Shown here piece by piece: positions 1 through 12,425 of a stretch of DNA of 64,000 nt. Within the stretch, counting starts at the first letter, position 1; each line of letters starts with the position of its first letter. Under the pieces are notes generated by a model. It had not been told where the DNA came from, did no database searches, and saw only the letters and a list, made by a program, of their open reading frames with translations. This DNA comes from Progne subis subis. Taxonomy: Eukaryota; Chordata; Aves; Passeriformes; Hirundinidae. Both the position numbers and the translations under genes were made by a program. The stretch is from NCBI GenBank assembly GCA_022316685.1, contig JAKJHU010000650.1:62001-126000 (forward strand), written 5' to 3'.

Positions 1-2860
1 GCCCTTGCGAGGGGCTGAGGCCGTGGGGCCCTGCCCAGAGCAGCCTGCCCTGAGCAGAGCTGTGGGGCCGGAGCCGGCTGGGCTGTGCTGGGGAGAGGCC
101 CTTGGTGCTGCCGAGAGCTCAGGGCAGCTGGCAGAGCTTGGAGGGAGCTGGGCTGGGCTGAGAGAGCCTGTCACAGAAACCATCAGTGTCCATCTCAGCC
201 TGTGTGAGCGTGCAGGGGCAGGACTCAGCCCAGGCCTTGTGGGGCAGGGCCAGCGCCTGTGGAAGGCCTTGAAAACAGGCAAGTGGCCCAGAGAGGAGAC
301 TGCTCTGTGCCCTTGGTGGCATGGACAGAGCAGGGACACGGCCCAGGACATTTGTCAGCGCCAGCCTCTGTCCCCAGCCATTGCCAGCCCTGGTTGCTCA
401 GCCCAGGTTTGCGGGGCAGTTTGGCTGTGGCCCAGCTCCATCCTCCTGCAGGGCTCAGGGCCTGTTCCCGGCCATGGCCAGCCCTGCCCGGCCTCTCTGC
501 TGGCCCAGAGCCCGGCAGAGCCCGGGGCAGGGCTGTCTGTGCAGCCCCACAGGTGCCATGGGCTGGGCAGGAGCTGGCAGAGGCTGCCCAGCAGGGAGAC
601 CATGGGGCACAGAGCCCCAAGGCTGCTGTGGGCACCACGGCACAGGGGCCGTTCCCACCCGCAATGCTCCTGTCCTGCCCTGCGCCTGCACAGGGGCTGT
701 GGCACCATGGCTGGGCCAGCGTGGCACAAAGGGGCCACGCAGCTGCTGCTGGGGCTGACAGCAGGGCCAGGCACACACAAGGAATTGCTGGGCATTGCCT
801 GGGCTGGGCAGGGCTGGCTGTGCCAAAGGCAGAGCTCAGCTGCCCTTGGTGGCTGCAGGGAAAGTGCAAAGCCCAAAGAGCCCAGAGACCAAGGCTGGAG
901 GAGGGAAATGCAGGGCTGCTGCGGGATGGGGAGGGGATTGAATTTCAGCACACACCTCAGTTCTCTGACAATCCCGGCACAATGCTGGTCCCTGTTCCAG
1001 CCTGGAGCAGAGCAGATGGTTTTGGGACAGGAGCCCTCTGGGGCTGTCATGGACCTGCAGCTTGCAAGGTGCTCTGCTCTCCTTCAGCTCCTCTCTGACA
1101 GATGCCAATCCCAGCTCGGCACCTCAGGGCGTGAGTGGCACTGCCTGTGCATGGGCACACAACTGATGTCTGCCTGGAAAGGGGCACAGGTTTTAATACC
1201 TTTTAGTTTCATATTATACAAGCAAATCTCTGTTATCTGGGTCATTTAAGTATTTTAAACAAGTAGCAAAATTTTCTCACCAGGAACAGGAATTTCCTGG
1301 ATCTACTGGATTCTCCTACTGATGGCAGGAGAAGAAATACTGATCTTCCCCTCTGCCTTTGCCACAAACACTCAGTCTAACAATTCCTGACCCTCTTCCT
1401 TCAGGTGTTTCCAACTCTCCTGTTTAAATGACCATGTGTAAGGGCATTTCTTCATACAGAACAGCTGGATCTATATCCTTCCTGTTACTCCCGGATTTTC
1501 TCCTGCAGCTCTTCTCTGGTCATTTCAATGTGTCTCCCTTGACTAGCTTCATGCTTTGAGCATTCCAGAGTTGCCCAGTTTTTCAGAAATTTAAATAACA
1601 CCTTAATCAGTGTCATAGTTTTATTTGTTTCTTATATATCACCTCTCTTATGTCTTGAAAATTTTTCCTGTTTGGAAATCACTTGTGGGTTGTGGACCTG
1701 TCAGATCTTGCTGGGATGTCACAAGGAGCTGAGGGAAGTGTTTTGATGATTCATAAATTTTATCATGTTCACATTTTTTATGTTGGCCATGAAGAGGAAC
1801 CTTTCTGTGCCTCCAAGTCTCACCAGTTCCTGGTCCCTCCAAGGACATAAACCTGAGGAGTTGTGCTTCCCACTCCAGTGGCTTCACTTGGACTTCCCTC
1901 CACAGCCAGAGCAAAGCTCCCTTGTCCCGGGATGGACAAAGTCCCTGGCTGTGGAGGGATGAAGGAAACAGGACAGGCTGTGGGGATCAGGTGCAGGGAA
2001 GAGCCAGGGAGAATGACTTTTGCATTTGATGGAGCTGTGCCTTCCCTTGTGTTTGTTGGCTGACAATAAATGAACATCCCTCTGTGTCCTGGGCAGCTCC
2101 TTCCCTAAGGGAAGCAGGTGGGAGTTGGAGCCCAGGAGCTGAAACCTGCAGGTCCAGCCTGGGGTGGAGGGAGCTCAGATTTGCACAAGGCTGCTCTGAG
2201 TCCCAGGGCTTGGATGGAGGAAATGGTGGGGTGAGGGTAGAGACAGAGTGTTGTTGATTGTCAGACATAAAGGATCTGGATTGTCATATCTATTCAAATT
2301 CCATGAGAAGATACTTAAATTCAGTGTCAGTTTGAGATTGCACATATCCAGGTATTAACAGGGAAAAACAAAACCTAAACAGGACCTAAAAAACTTTTCT
2401 CACTATCTTTTCTAAACTTAATATATTCACTTTGAATACACTTCTGAAATCTGTTGAATTAACCACAAAAGATTTGAAAACTTAAATTATACCCAGAGGC
2501 TTGGCCTTTTAAGGTGTTCTGAATGTTACTGAGCCCTGGGGCACTGAATTCCTGACCTGAGGAGCTGAAGGCTGAACAAGCCTCTGGAGAAGTCAAATCC
2601 AGCAGCAGCCTCCAAGTGTCTGAGGATGTCAGCAGCCCCCACTGAGGCCATCCCTGCCCAGAGGCCGTGGGGGAATGGGCAGACAAGGAGAGCGTCCCTG
2701 GGGCTGGGCAAGCAGAGCTCAGAGGCACCAGCAGGTGCAGGTGGGAAACGGAGTGTGCAACGTGGCTGTGAAAGCCCCGCCTGGGCTGTGCCAAGCAGGA
2801 CAGACAAGCCCTGACCTCCATCCTCCAAACAACTCTCTCACTTAGACATTAAAAAGGAAC
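1..2860. other. GC-rich intergenic DNA, no gene recognised
   Basis: The first 1.2 kb is GC-rich and rich in GGCTG/CAGCC words, so long open frames occur on both strands by chance; none shows a known domain. From about 1.25 to 2.86 kb the composition becomes mixed, with short open frames only. I see no splice-bounded exon, LTR end or RNA gene that I can support here. Confidence 0.5.
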
Positions 2861-2879
2861 TCTTTGTGTACTCTGAGTT

Positions 2880-3600
2880 GGACGCACTGGAGAAATACCA
2901 ACAACATATTCTCAGGAGCTCAAAACAACAAAACAGACTTTATTGGCAACAATAGAAAATCAGACAGACTTTGGGAAAAGGTTTCATATAATAGTCAAGT
3001 CAACAAAAAACACTTCTCAGAGCATTTACTTGACCCATTCAACTTCACAAACTGTAAGCCCATTCAATTTTAAGTTAATCAAATTTCTAAGAAGAGGGAA
3101 TGATAATAAGACACAGAAAGAGAGAAAGACCCAAAAGATTTATAGAAGCACACACACACAGCTACCACCTCCTGGATTCCAGCAGTGTTCAGATAGAAAT
3201 TCCAAGAAGAGGTGGGGTCAAGATATGTGCTTGCAACCATAGATACCCCATGGTCTTCCTGGGCCCTTCCTCCAGGTGGGACTTTGGGTCACTTGGTCTC
3301 TCAGGAGCTGGGCTGGGGGCTGCAGAGGTGGCTGTGGAGCATTGCCTTTGGTGTGCCAGGGATTGGCAGACACTGCTGGGCTGGGATAGAGGCTCTGGGG
3401 GATTGGGGTTACAGGGCAGGGCAGTGCTGGGGTTTCAGGGCAGGGCAAGGCTGGACCTGCCCCTTCCTCCCCCACACACAAAATGTTTCCAGCCAACAAT
3501 CTCCTCCAGTCTCTCACAACAGGCAATGCTGGAGGTGGAATCCCAGTTGCAGCCATGGGCACCTAGACAAGAAGGACAGTTCTTTTCCATAGGAAGGTGT
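2880..3600 (-). repeat. Possible old LTR or transcript end, minus strand
   Basis: An AATAAA signal lies on the minus strand near 2938-2943, inside AT-rich sequence followed by a short CA run (about 3151-3162) and a GC-rich segment. This layout resembles an aged LTR in reverse orientation, but no clean TG/CA ends or target duplication were found. Weak call. Confidence 0.25.
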
Positions 3601-4389
3601 AATGGTTTTAGTTAAAACTGGGCTGAAACACTAATTAATGTAGTGACGACACATTTGTCAAATTTTGTTTGCTACATTTAGTGTAGTGGTCTTAGTGTTT
3701 ACTGTCTTTTTGTGGGAGAGGACCAGGAGAAGCAAAGCAGGCTCAAGCTTAAAAAACAAAGTTTTATTAACACACACACAAAAAATGGAAAAGATAAGAA
3801 AAGTTGGGGAAAATCCCAAAAAACCCAAAATGCAACTTCAAACCCCTCTTCCCTTCCCTTACAAACTGTTAACGTTCTTACAAACAACATAGGGAGACGC
3901 AACCTGTGATTTTCAGTCAGTTTCACCATTTAAGCATAATCTTTCATCACTTTGGGAGAGGAGTCTCTCTAGAGTCTTATGGACACATTCGCCACAAGAC
4001 AAAAACAGTCCCGGGGCTCTCAATGTCACAAATCTGCAACTGCTTGGAATTTTTGCAGATTGTGCAGTTTCACCCCTTCACAACCTTCCCCCTGGCTACC
4101 TATGGGCCTCTCAGTATATCTGGGGTACTGTTTAAGAAAGCTTCTTCTAGTATAAAACAAGGATTCTCTATCTCTAAAATTGTCTTTATCTCCAAAGAAA
4201 TAAAGACCTCCTTTTACCCCAAGAGCCGAGGTCTTCAAATCACTTTCTCTCTAAAAACATTTTTGTCTCAAAGGCTGAGACCTCCTTTTACCCCAGGAGT
4301 GAGTGGCTTTAAGATTCCCACTTAAATCTCAATCATATCAATCCCCAACTTTGACTAGAACTAGCATTCCCCCAAACAACATTAAGATG
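3598..4389 (-). repeat. Old LTR-type sequence, minus strand, left part
   Basis: The block contains a minus-strand AATAAA (about 3764-3770) next to a CA run, a minus-strand TATA-like element near 4150, and a roughly 75-bp imperfect duplication (about 4200-4300, the segment beginning GACCTCCTTTTACCCC occurs twice) like repeated U3 enhancer units. It is interrupted on the right by the ERVL solo LTR at 4390. Family not identified; boundaries approximate. Confidence 0.35.
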
Positions 4390-5049
4390 TGTCCTGGTAT
4401 GGAGACAAATTTGGGGGAAATCCCCTGTATAGGATCCCTCTGGGAAGCAAACCCAAGTGGCTCCTCCCTCCAACCAGCCCGGAAAAAAAACCTTTGTGGA
4501 GAAAAGTGGAAAAAACTATTTTACTAAACAAATAAAGTGCATACAAGTATAAAGAATGAATAATATGAAACAATAAAACCTCTCGTTCTGGAGTGAGATG
4601 GCAAATTGAGAAAGTCCTTGCCGTGGGTGGAGCTCGGCTCTCTCTCAGTCTCTCCTCAGTCCCAGTCCCTCCGGCGCTGCTGGAAAATGCCGAGGTCCAG
4701 GCCCCGGTGGGCCGCAGGTGCAGCCCCCAGTGCTCCTCTGGGTTTTCAGTCCAGAGCAGGTTTAAACAGTTCCAAGAAAAAAGAAAGAAAAAAACCAGTC
4801 CAGGGAACTTCTCTGCCCTAGCTAGCTGAAACTAACTAAAAGCAACAAGATCTCTGTCCTGCAGTCTCTCCAAGCCTCTGCCGACCACACCGACCGGAGA
4901 AGAATGTGGAGGAGTCAGGCAGTTTTCTCAAAACAAACTCCACGCTTCTCCTTGCTCTTAGAACCAGTCTTAAAGGCACAGGACTCAATATACAGCACAA
5001 ACAGAACAGACGATTGGGGATACAAGCATCATAAAGTTACCCTAGGACA
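4390..5049 (-). mobile_element. Solo LTR of the 49-56 kb ERVL family, minus strand
   Basis: This 660-bp segment is the reverse complement of the LTR that flanks the provirus at 49249-55907. It has the same ends (TGTCCT...AGGACA, a 6-bp terminal inverted repeat), the same T-rich tract and the same GC-rich centre, and nearly the same length. No internal retroviral sequence adjoins it, so it is a solo LTR. The flanks share only AGA directly at the ends, so the target duplication is decayed or absent. Confidence 0.85.
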
Positions 5050-5319
5050 AGATGTTACAAGAAACAGTCCATTTCTCCATAGTTTAATCAGAAAAGTTTG
5101 GTTAAAAACGTCCACATCCTCAATCCCTCTTCTAATAATCTTTATCCGTTCTTTCACTCCTGCTCCACTGACTTCATGCGGCATCTTTCCTACATCCCCT
5201 CTGTCTCTTTCTTTTCTCTCTCAGGGAAGGGTCAGGCCTTGGAAGGTCCATGTTGCCAGGAAAGGGTTAACTCTGCCCAGGCCTGCAGTGGCCAGGTGAT
5301 TTCTGCTCCAGGCAGCAGT

Positions 5320-5545
5320 CTCTCCATTTCTGAGTCATTGAAAACCGATATAGTCACGGACAAAGACCCTCTAACTGATTAAAGTTAGAAAGTGGTATGT
5401 TTATTCACCGGTGTGCGGCACGGGAGTCATCTCCGAAAGGCGTGGCTGCCCTGAACAAGGCTCTTTGCTCTCTATTTATTCTCCAAGATCTTACATACAA
5501 TACATATGCATAACCCCAGCACCTCCCATCCCCGCTCTCTATTGA
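5320..5545 (-). repeat. LTR fragment, same family as the LTR at 63.0-63.4 kb
   Basis: The stretch from GTCACGGACAAAGACC to GTATGTTTATTCACC is the reverse complement of the 3' part of the LTR near 63300-63375 (same order of a GAATAAACATAC-type poly(A) signal, a CTAACTTTAA segment and a GTCCGTCAC end). The copies differ at many positions, so this is an older, minus-strand remnant. Confidence 0.6.
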
Positions 5546-5974
5546 AATGAGGCTATCAGTCCTTCACGCGTGTGCAGTCCACCTGTCCTCAAGGTCTGCA
5601 GGGCAGCTGTGGCAAAGGTGGAGGCTCTGGAATTGGTTCCAAGGCCTGGCAGAGCTGCAGTCCCGGAGCCCTGTGTGCTCCCTGCTGGCCCCCTCCATCC
5701 CCTCAGCCCCCTCAGCCCCCTCAGTGTCACCGTCCTTCAGCAGCTCCTCGGGGGGCAGTGCCTGGGGCCAGCGGCAGCTCCCAGCGCTCCAGGGACACCC
5801 GGGGCTGCAGCTGCTGCTCCGCCCGGCCCGGCCGCCAGCTCGGACCAGCACAGGGACAGGGGACAGCGAGGGCACAGGGGGAAAAGCACAAAGGGAGACA
5901 GGGAAAGGGGTTAAAAACTGCTCTAGACCTATACAGATACTAATCTGTGGACCTAAACATCCATGTAGAAATAA

Positions 5975-6215
5975 ATACATAACTATGTACATTTATAAAA
6001 ATAACTATATATATAAATGTAACTATATATATCTATAAATATAACTATGCATATATGACTATAACTATAGAAATATATATATAATTTTACTTCTAAAGGT
6101 CTCTAACTATATAGACATTTGAAAACAACTATAGATCTATAAATATAGTGTATATTTATAAATATCAATTATATAGCTTGTAAATATAACTTTATGATTC
6201 TAAATATATAACTAT
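5975..6215. repeat. AT-rich simple sequence
   Basis: About 240 bases are built almost only from ATA, TATA and ACTATA words, forming a degenerate AT microsatellite. It lies just downstream of the last exon of the minus-strand HSF-like gene. Confidence 0.85.
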
Positions 6216-6243
6216 AGACAGAGGGATTCTACCTGATTGGTAG

Positions 6244-9200
6244 TCACAGGTTCTCCCTCTGTCTCCTCCTGCCATGCAGGGCACCCCTCCAGGAGACATT
6301 GATCACATTGGATCTGGGTAGAGAACTCGGAGTCAATATTGGCCTTTGTGCATGTTTCCCTGGGGCAGAAATTGTCCTATCAATCTCTGTAAAAGATGGC
6401 CTGAAAGGCAGACTCTCCCTTGGGGATCTGATCCTTCCAAGTTTCCAAAACTGTGTAAAGCATTGAAGTACCTCAATAAAGTCTCAACACTCGCAGTGCA
6501 AATGGCACCCACGAGAGCTTGAAACACAGACAGCTTGAGTCCCAGCTCCCCCAAAGAAGCCCAGCCTTGTTCTTTCTCTGTGCTGACAGAGAGACCTCAG
6601 TTCTGGCTGAAATGGCTGCAGCTGAAGGGTGCTGTGAGCTGAGTTACAGACCAAACTGGGACACACGGGTTGGTGACACAACTCCCACAAGCTCAGGTTT
6701 AGTCCTGTCTCTTGCCACAGCAGAGGACTCAGTGTCAGAGCCTCTGGAGAAGCGTGGAGGACAGGGCTCAGGGAGCTTGTGCCACTGCAGGATTGGAACT
6801 AAAGGCACCAGGAAGCAGCAGCCCTGCAGACAAGAACTCAGCTCTTCTGATCTCCCTTCCTGTCCCAGGCAGGCTCAGAGCAGCCGTCTCACACCTCTCC
6901 AAACCAACGTGGGCTCTCTCCTTACCAGGCTCCTCGGGCTCTGGGGAACTCTTCCCGCAGCTCTCGGTGCCAGATGAAACTTCCTCTGCTGCAGCCCTGT
7001 TCATGGGGTCCTCTCCTGGAGACTCAGGGGCAACATTAATATTCCCCTTGAAAGATAAACAGAAAGAAAGGAAGCCAAAGATCACTCAGGATTTCCTTGG
7101 AATCACATCAAGGATACAGTCACTGTTCTCCACTCCCAAAGGCCGTGTAACATGAGGGGAACACTGCCCACACGGTTCACATGACAAGTGTTTTAAATTC
7201 AGGATTTGGGTGGCCAAGGTGGGACTGAAGCTCTCACAAAATGACCTTTGAGGCAAAACACAAATGCAGAAAAACCCAAGACACCAAGTGAGGGGACGTG
7301 GCCTCACGCTCTGACCCTGCCTTATCCCACGAGCTGTAAGAAATCAGCCAGCACAAAGCCAGGGGCTCTCCTTGTTGCCAACATGGCTGTCAGCAAGGGC
7401 AGAGCTCGCTGCCAGCCCTGCCCAGGGCCGTGTGCTGCAAACCCACACGCAGAGCACACATTTCTGGCTGGGAGTCTCACCACCCCCACCCTGCCAGCTG
7501 CTCACACAGTCCATCACAAGGTGCTGCTTTTTGGAGCCCTCCGCTGCTGCCCCATAGGTATGACCCAGGAAAACTGTTATGGACAATGGGTATTTCCAGG
7601 AACAAACTTTCCAGTGCCAAAAATCTGTAAATTTGGAGGGTAGAAAACAAAACCAAACCCAAAGAAACAAAAAGTCAGAAAACCAAGCAGTGTTTCTATT
7701 CCACTGAGGGAGTAAATTGCCAAGGTGAAGCACCTGCAAAATTACCTTTGGACAGAAAGATATTCTCACTATGACCAGCTGCAGAATATTCATCTCTTCT
7801 GCAACAGCCCTTCCATCAGAATCCTAAAGATTCTAAAGATGGTTCATTGCCTGTAAGGTTTCCTTTCAGTATGGAATAAAATGCTTTTGAAAACTGCTGC
7901 GTGTGAGTTTACAAAAGACAAAAGACATTCCACTGGAGAATAAGATATTGCTGAATCCAGAAAACCCCACTCCCCACCCTGAGTCTGCCCTTCCACAATC
8001 ACAAATGTACTGTAGGCAATGGCTCTGCACATCACGAGAAAGAGAGACATTCTTTGGCCAACACGGATAATAATCTGCAAAAAGGCCAGTGCCAACACTC
8101 ACTCTCCAGGCAAGTCTGGGAAGAGGCAAGAGTTAAGAGAAAGGAGATTCCTAATGCAAAGACTGAACCTGTCCAACAAAAGCACAAGGGAGCTGCAGCT
8201 CCAGCCCATCCCCACACAGGGCTCTGGCAGCGCCCACACGCACAGCAGGGCTCACACAGCAGCAGCAGCTGCAGCTGCAGCCCGGCCCTTGCTCTGCCTT
8301 GGCCCAACAACCCAAAAGAGGCAGAGCCCACATCTGCTGCTGCAACAGAGACACCTCTCGCGTGCCGCTCCCTGCATGGGGCCCTTGGCCTTCAGTGGCA
8401 ATTCTCCAAACACTCTGCTCTTCTTTCCACCAAACAAAGCCTGGTAGAACCTACAAAGCATCACCACAAATGCCCCTGCACCAGGCATCCTTCCCAAGGA
8501 AAAGGAACAAGCAAATGTGGCCAACACAGGCTCACACCCCTCATCCTCACTGTGAGGGAAGACTTTTTCATTCCTTTTTCTTTGGGAAATCCTGCTGGAC
8601 CAAGAATAATTAGAAAACTAAGTAAAAATGAAAAGAATGAAATTCAAGAAACCTTTGCTTGTCAGCTACATAACAACGTTCAAAAGTTCTCAGCCCAGCC
8701 ACTTTCATTCCCATCCAATGGGGTTACCTGAGCAGAGGGAGGCTTTACAGACAAGGAGTTCCTGATCTCCCGGATCATCTTCTCAATCGCCTGTCCAAGA
8801 TCCAGCGCTGGTGATCCCTCTTGCGCAGGTGCATTCTGCGCTGAGCTGGAGGCCGTTGATGCTGCACAGCCAGCACTGCCAGCTGGAGCATGCGGGGCTG
8901 AAGTGCCTGGTGCGGCTGCAAGAACCCAAACAAGTGAGTCAGGCTCCAGAATGTGGCTTTGGGACGCATAGCTCTATTGCTGCCTTGGATCAAAGATCAC
9001 AGGAAGCACACAGGAAAATAAGGCAGAGAATCTTTTCACTTTCTAGGTGCCCCTTACTAGTAGGCTTGACAATTTCTGTCTCAGAACGTCAGAGCATTGT
9101 GGAAAAATATTTCAAACGGTCGCTTTTCGTGACCTTTTGGAAAAGCAAGGCTAGAACTCTTCTCCTACCTGGTGGGTTGGAGGCTGGGGGCTGCTGCTCC

Positions 9201-10004
9201 CTGTGGAGCTGCTGGAAGCTGCAGGGCTGCATCCAGAGCACCTCCCGGTCGAGCGGAGGCGGCTGCTCCCCGTACAGCTCCTGCATGCGGCTGCGGGGCC
9301 CCTCCCATCGGAGCGGCAGCAGCTGCTCCCCGTGGAAGCCCTGGAAGTGGCAGGGCGCGACCAGGAGCAGCTCATGCTCGGCAGGCAGAGGCCGCTCCCC
9401 ATAGAGCTCCTGGAAGCGGCTCGGCCCCTCCCGCCAGCTGGGCCCCGGCCACTCGTGGTGCAGCAGGTGGAAGCCGCAGGGCGGGCACCGGGCGAGTGGC
9501 GGCTGCTCCCTGGGCAGCGGCTTGAAGCGAGCGCACCCGTGCCGCTAGTCCGGCAGCGGCTGCGGCCCGGGGAGCTGCTGGAAGCCGCAGGGCAGGCGCC
9601 TGCGCCCCTCCGGCCCCGCCGCCCGCCGCTGCGTGTTGGCCGCGCTCCGGCACCTGATGCGGAGCAGGAGGTCGGGGCAGTCGCGGCAAAACCAGGGGTT
9701 CCTGTAGTGGAGCCAGGCCCCAGCATCGCCCGGCGCAGCTGTGCCAGCCCGGCCCGGCACCTTGTGGAAGCCGTAGCGGTTGAGCTGGCGCACAATGCTG
9801 CGGAACTGTGTGGCTCTGAACGTGTGCGGGGCCAGTCCTGAGCAGCTCCCGCTCGAACAGGGAGTGGTCTACGAGCAGCCCCCGGGCCTCGCTGTCCCAG
9901 AGCACGGAGAGAACGCGGGGGTCATTCACCAGGCTCCAGAGCTCGGTGGGAAAGGTGCCAGCGCCGAGCCCGGCAGGCAGCGGCAGCTCCGCCATGGTGT
10001 CCAT
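6244..10004 (-). pseudogene. Heat-shock-factor-family gene, four exons, broken in exon 1
   Basis: The predicted product carries the winged-helix DNA-binding domain of heat-shock transcription factors. Residues from about 16 on match the family (FPTELWSLV, then a WD segment, a LVDHSLFE-type helix and the recognition helix FRSIVRQLNRYGFHKV), which would bind heat-shock-element DNA in the nucleus. Proposed exons (minus): 10004-9169, 8915-8728, 7046-6926, 6359-6244, with GT-AG junctions and matching phases (1, 0, 1). The start chosen is the ATG at 10004-10002 in a CpG-rich first exon; an ATG three codons later is possible. Exon 1 changes frame between the first half of the domain and the recognition helix, and has an in-frame TAG at 9547-9545. 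After the domain come about six imperfect FQxLxxEQPLP-like repeats. No clear HR-A/B coiled coil is seen. It resembles HSFX/HSFY-like short members. The last exon is the least certain. Either a decayed copy or one with assembly errors. Confidence 0.75.
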
Positions 10005-10260
10005 CGCCGCCTTGGCCACAACGCCCGGAGCGCAACGGCCGCAGCTGCGCCGGCGGCGCATGGCCTGAGGGGGGCGCTGCGCTCGGCCCCGGCGCGGGCC
10101 GGACTCGGTGGGGACGAGCGCTCGGAGCCAGGGCTGCGGCACAGCGCGGGCGCGGCGGCTCCCGGGGCTGGCACGGCACGGCACGGCACGGCACGGCCCT
10201 GGCCAGGGCGGGCTCTGGGAGCAGCGCCGGACTCTGTCCCCACGCTGCATTTTGTGCCTG
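9100..10260. promoter_or_regulatory. CpG-rich block over HSF-like exon 1
   Basis: This stretch is dense in CG dinucleotides compared with its flanks and covers exon 1 and the sequence just upstream of the proposed start at 10004, as expected for a CpG-island promoter. It contains a five-base GGCAC tandem run (about 10172-10197). Confidence 0.45.
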
Positions 10261-10269
10261 GGTCACCAT

Positions 10270-11500
10270 CGGTGACAGGGGAAAAGGACATTGCTTTGTC
10301 TTGGCTGGGGAAAGGATGAAAATGGGAGATTACAAAGCATTCTTTTGGCCACCTTTTCAGCACACTAGCTGGTTTTTTCTCACCATCTCTGCTAGTCTTT
10401 GGCACACTTCGCACATTTCTTGTGAGCTGGAGTCACCTGCAGCAGCAGGAAAGGACGGCAGTTTTCTCAGCATTGTCATCAAAACACTTGTGCTGCTCCA
10501 TGGATGGATGCTGCTTTATTCAAGGGATTAAAGGCCTGCACTTGTAGGGAGTTCACATTGGTGTCTTCCCAGATGGCGTTGCCTCTTTCTTTCCACTGGA
10601 ATCGCTGCTTCTTTTTTTCCACCCAATCTGGGGAGACGTCCAATGCAAATGCCTCCTGCAGCCAACTCGTGTCAATGTAGACTGACAAAGGAGATCTTGC
10701 CATGGACAGAGACTCTCTCGAGCTGGTGTGGCGAGGTGAAGGGGGAAGGTTTGTCCTTTAGTCTTGAGGTCTTGTTGGGGAGCAGATTGTGCTTTGGGGG
10801 ACGGACACAGATGTTGTCTCCTGACACACCACAGAGACTTTGGGGTTGTCATGCTGGGGCAGAAATTTCTGCCTGGAAACTTTTTGAAATGCCTTCTTTT
10901 TTTTTCTCCTGCAGAAATATTGTCATAATCTATTGCTTCCAGAGAACCTTTTCCTAACTTTTGGGGAACTTCCCTCTGCTGTTCTCCCAGATCAGGCCAT
11001 TTCCCTGGGGTCCTTCCCAAACTGAGGAGTAGCCTTTGGCCTCCACTCTCCAGCTGGAACGGAAGGAAGCACAGCACAGAGCTTGCTGTTGTGGGAGAGG
11101 AGCTTCTCTTGCCTGCCTGCTTTCCCTCTGGGGCAGGTTGGTGCGTGCTCATTTGATAAAGGGAGGTTTAAACTCTGGAGGAGTTGCATTTCAAACTGCT
11201 CCAGTCCTCGAGCTCCTCTGTGGGTATCCTTGGACAAAAAGGCCTCCCTGTGTGAGCTCCTCGTGGGCTGGTTAAGGAAGGAAGTTGATATTTCAGGCTT
11301 GTGACTGCTGAAAGCAGTTGGTGTCTGGAGGTGTCCGGAGCTGGGAGGGACAATTTTCTCATCTGGCTGCAGAAAAGGTGGTTGGAAAGTAGGAATTGCA
11401 TTTGCAGATATGGCAATCAGGGGTGTTTTCCAAGCAATGGGCTGGCAGAGAGGCAGGTCTGGTGCCAAACTGGCTGTGTGTTTGTTTTGGTGGTGGGGAG
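10270..11500. other. Intergenic, nothing recognised
   Basis: Mixed-composition sequence with short open frames on both strands; none shows a family signature, and no LTR or LINE end was seen. Confidence 0.4.
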
Positions 11501-11504
11501 ATGT

Positions 11505-11959
11505 TGTAATAAATCAGCCAAGACTCCATATTCTTCATGCAGGAAAAGCCAATTCTTTATTCACATCACTTCTACAGTTCTCACAGACCTTGTGCACAGC
11601 ACCCCTTGGCTGGTAGTTTTCTTACTACTTCATTTATTGGTCAGAAGGTCATTTGTGTGTACGTGCTAGGATTCAGGTTGTTTCCATTTTTCCTTTGTGG
11701 GTTCTCATGGAACAGAGCTAATATTTATGCAGGTGCACTTGTTTTTCTCCCCGAGAATAGGCTGTTGTGTTAAAAAACTTCTCCTTCTCAAAATAGTTTT
11801 CAACTGGGAACTTGCAAGTTATTGCTAGCTGCTTAGCTAAAGTAGCAGGGCCTAATCCATATTTTAGAAGACCTTTCTTTTATAACATTTTTTACCTGTC
11901 TGCAACAGGGAGAGTCAGAGGCACAGATACCTGCTGAAGCAATAGTGTAATTTGCTACA
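11505..11959 (-). repeat. Probable old LTR remnant, host site of the young provirus
   Basis: Minus-strand AATAAA signals (for example near 11563) and a minus-strand TATA-like element near 11880 suggest an LTR in reverse orientation. The alpha-like provirus is inserted at its right end; the flank resumes after 15152. Family and boundaries are uncertain. Confidence 0.3.
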
Positions 11960-11965
11960 GTGCAG

Positions 11966-12258
11966 TGCTGCCTCCGCTGAGGCGTAGCGACCTGGTTCGG
12001 GAACGACACGGCAGCCACAGCCAGGCTGCTCGGACCACCAGCTCACAGACACCAGTGTGGTGGACGGCTAATGGCGTTTATTAACTGGTTACATGGAGTT
12101 ATAAAACCTCTGTTTGCTACATCACATCCGTCTGCTTACGCTACAAGTTAGGTGTTGCTTACCTTATCAAGGACACTAACCAACTAAGTATTGAGGGAGG
12201 GGTTCTGTCTGCCCGTACATCGCGATATCTTCCGACCGCCTGTCCCTAATCTCCCACA
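11966..12258 (-). repeat. 3' LTR of the short provirus
   Basis: 293 bp, reading TGTGGG...GGCAGCA on the minus strand. It has a TATA-like TTTTATAA (12099-12106) and AATAAA (12077-12082), only about 20 bases apart, so the poly(A) signal falls before or near the likely start site, as in some alpha- and betaretroviruses. It differs from the other LTR at about three sites. Confidence 0.9.
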
Positions 12259-12425
12259 TTTCCCCCCCCTCCCATGACTAAGTAAAAAAGTATAAAAGTA
12301 TCAATGTTATAAAAGTATAAAAGTATAAATGTTATAAAAATATAAATGTCATAAAAATGCAAAAGCTGTTAAAGTTAGTATAATAGGATACAAAAGTGGT
12401 ATAAAATGTTAGTAACAAGCGCACT

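Noticed and set aside
5..1249. 414-codon open frame at the left edge
   Set aside because: The region is GC-rich with overlapping long frames on both strands, no domain, no splice-bounded structure, and Cys/Trp/Gln-rich composition typical of chance frames in such DNA.
8250..8290. CAG/CTG-type run as a polyglutamine gene
   Set aside because: The run is short and interrupted and lies in an intron of the HSF-like gene.
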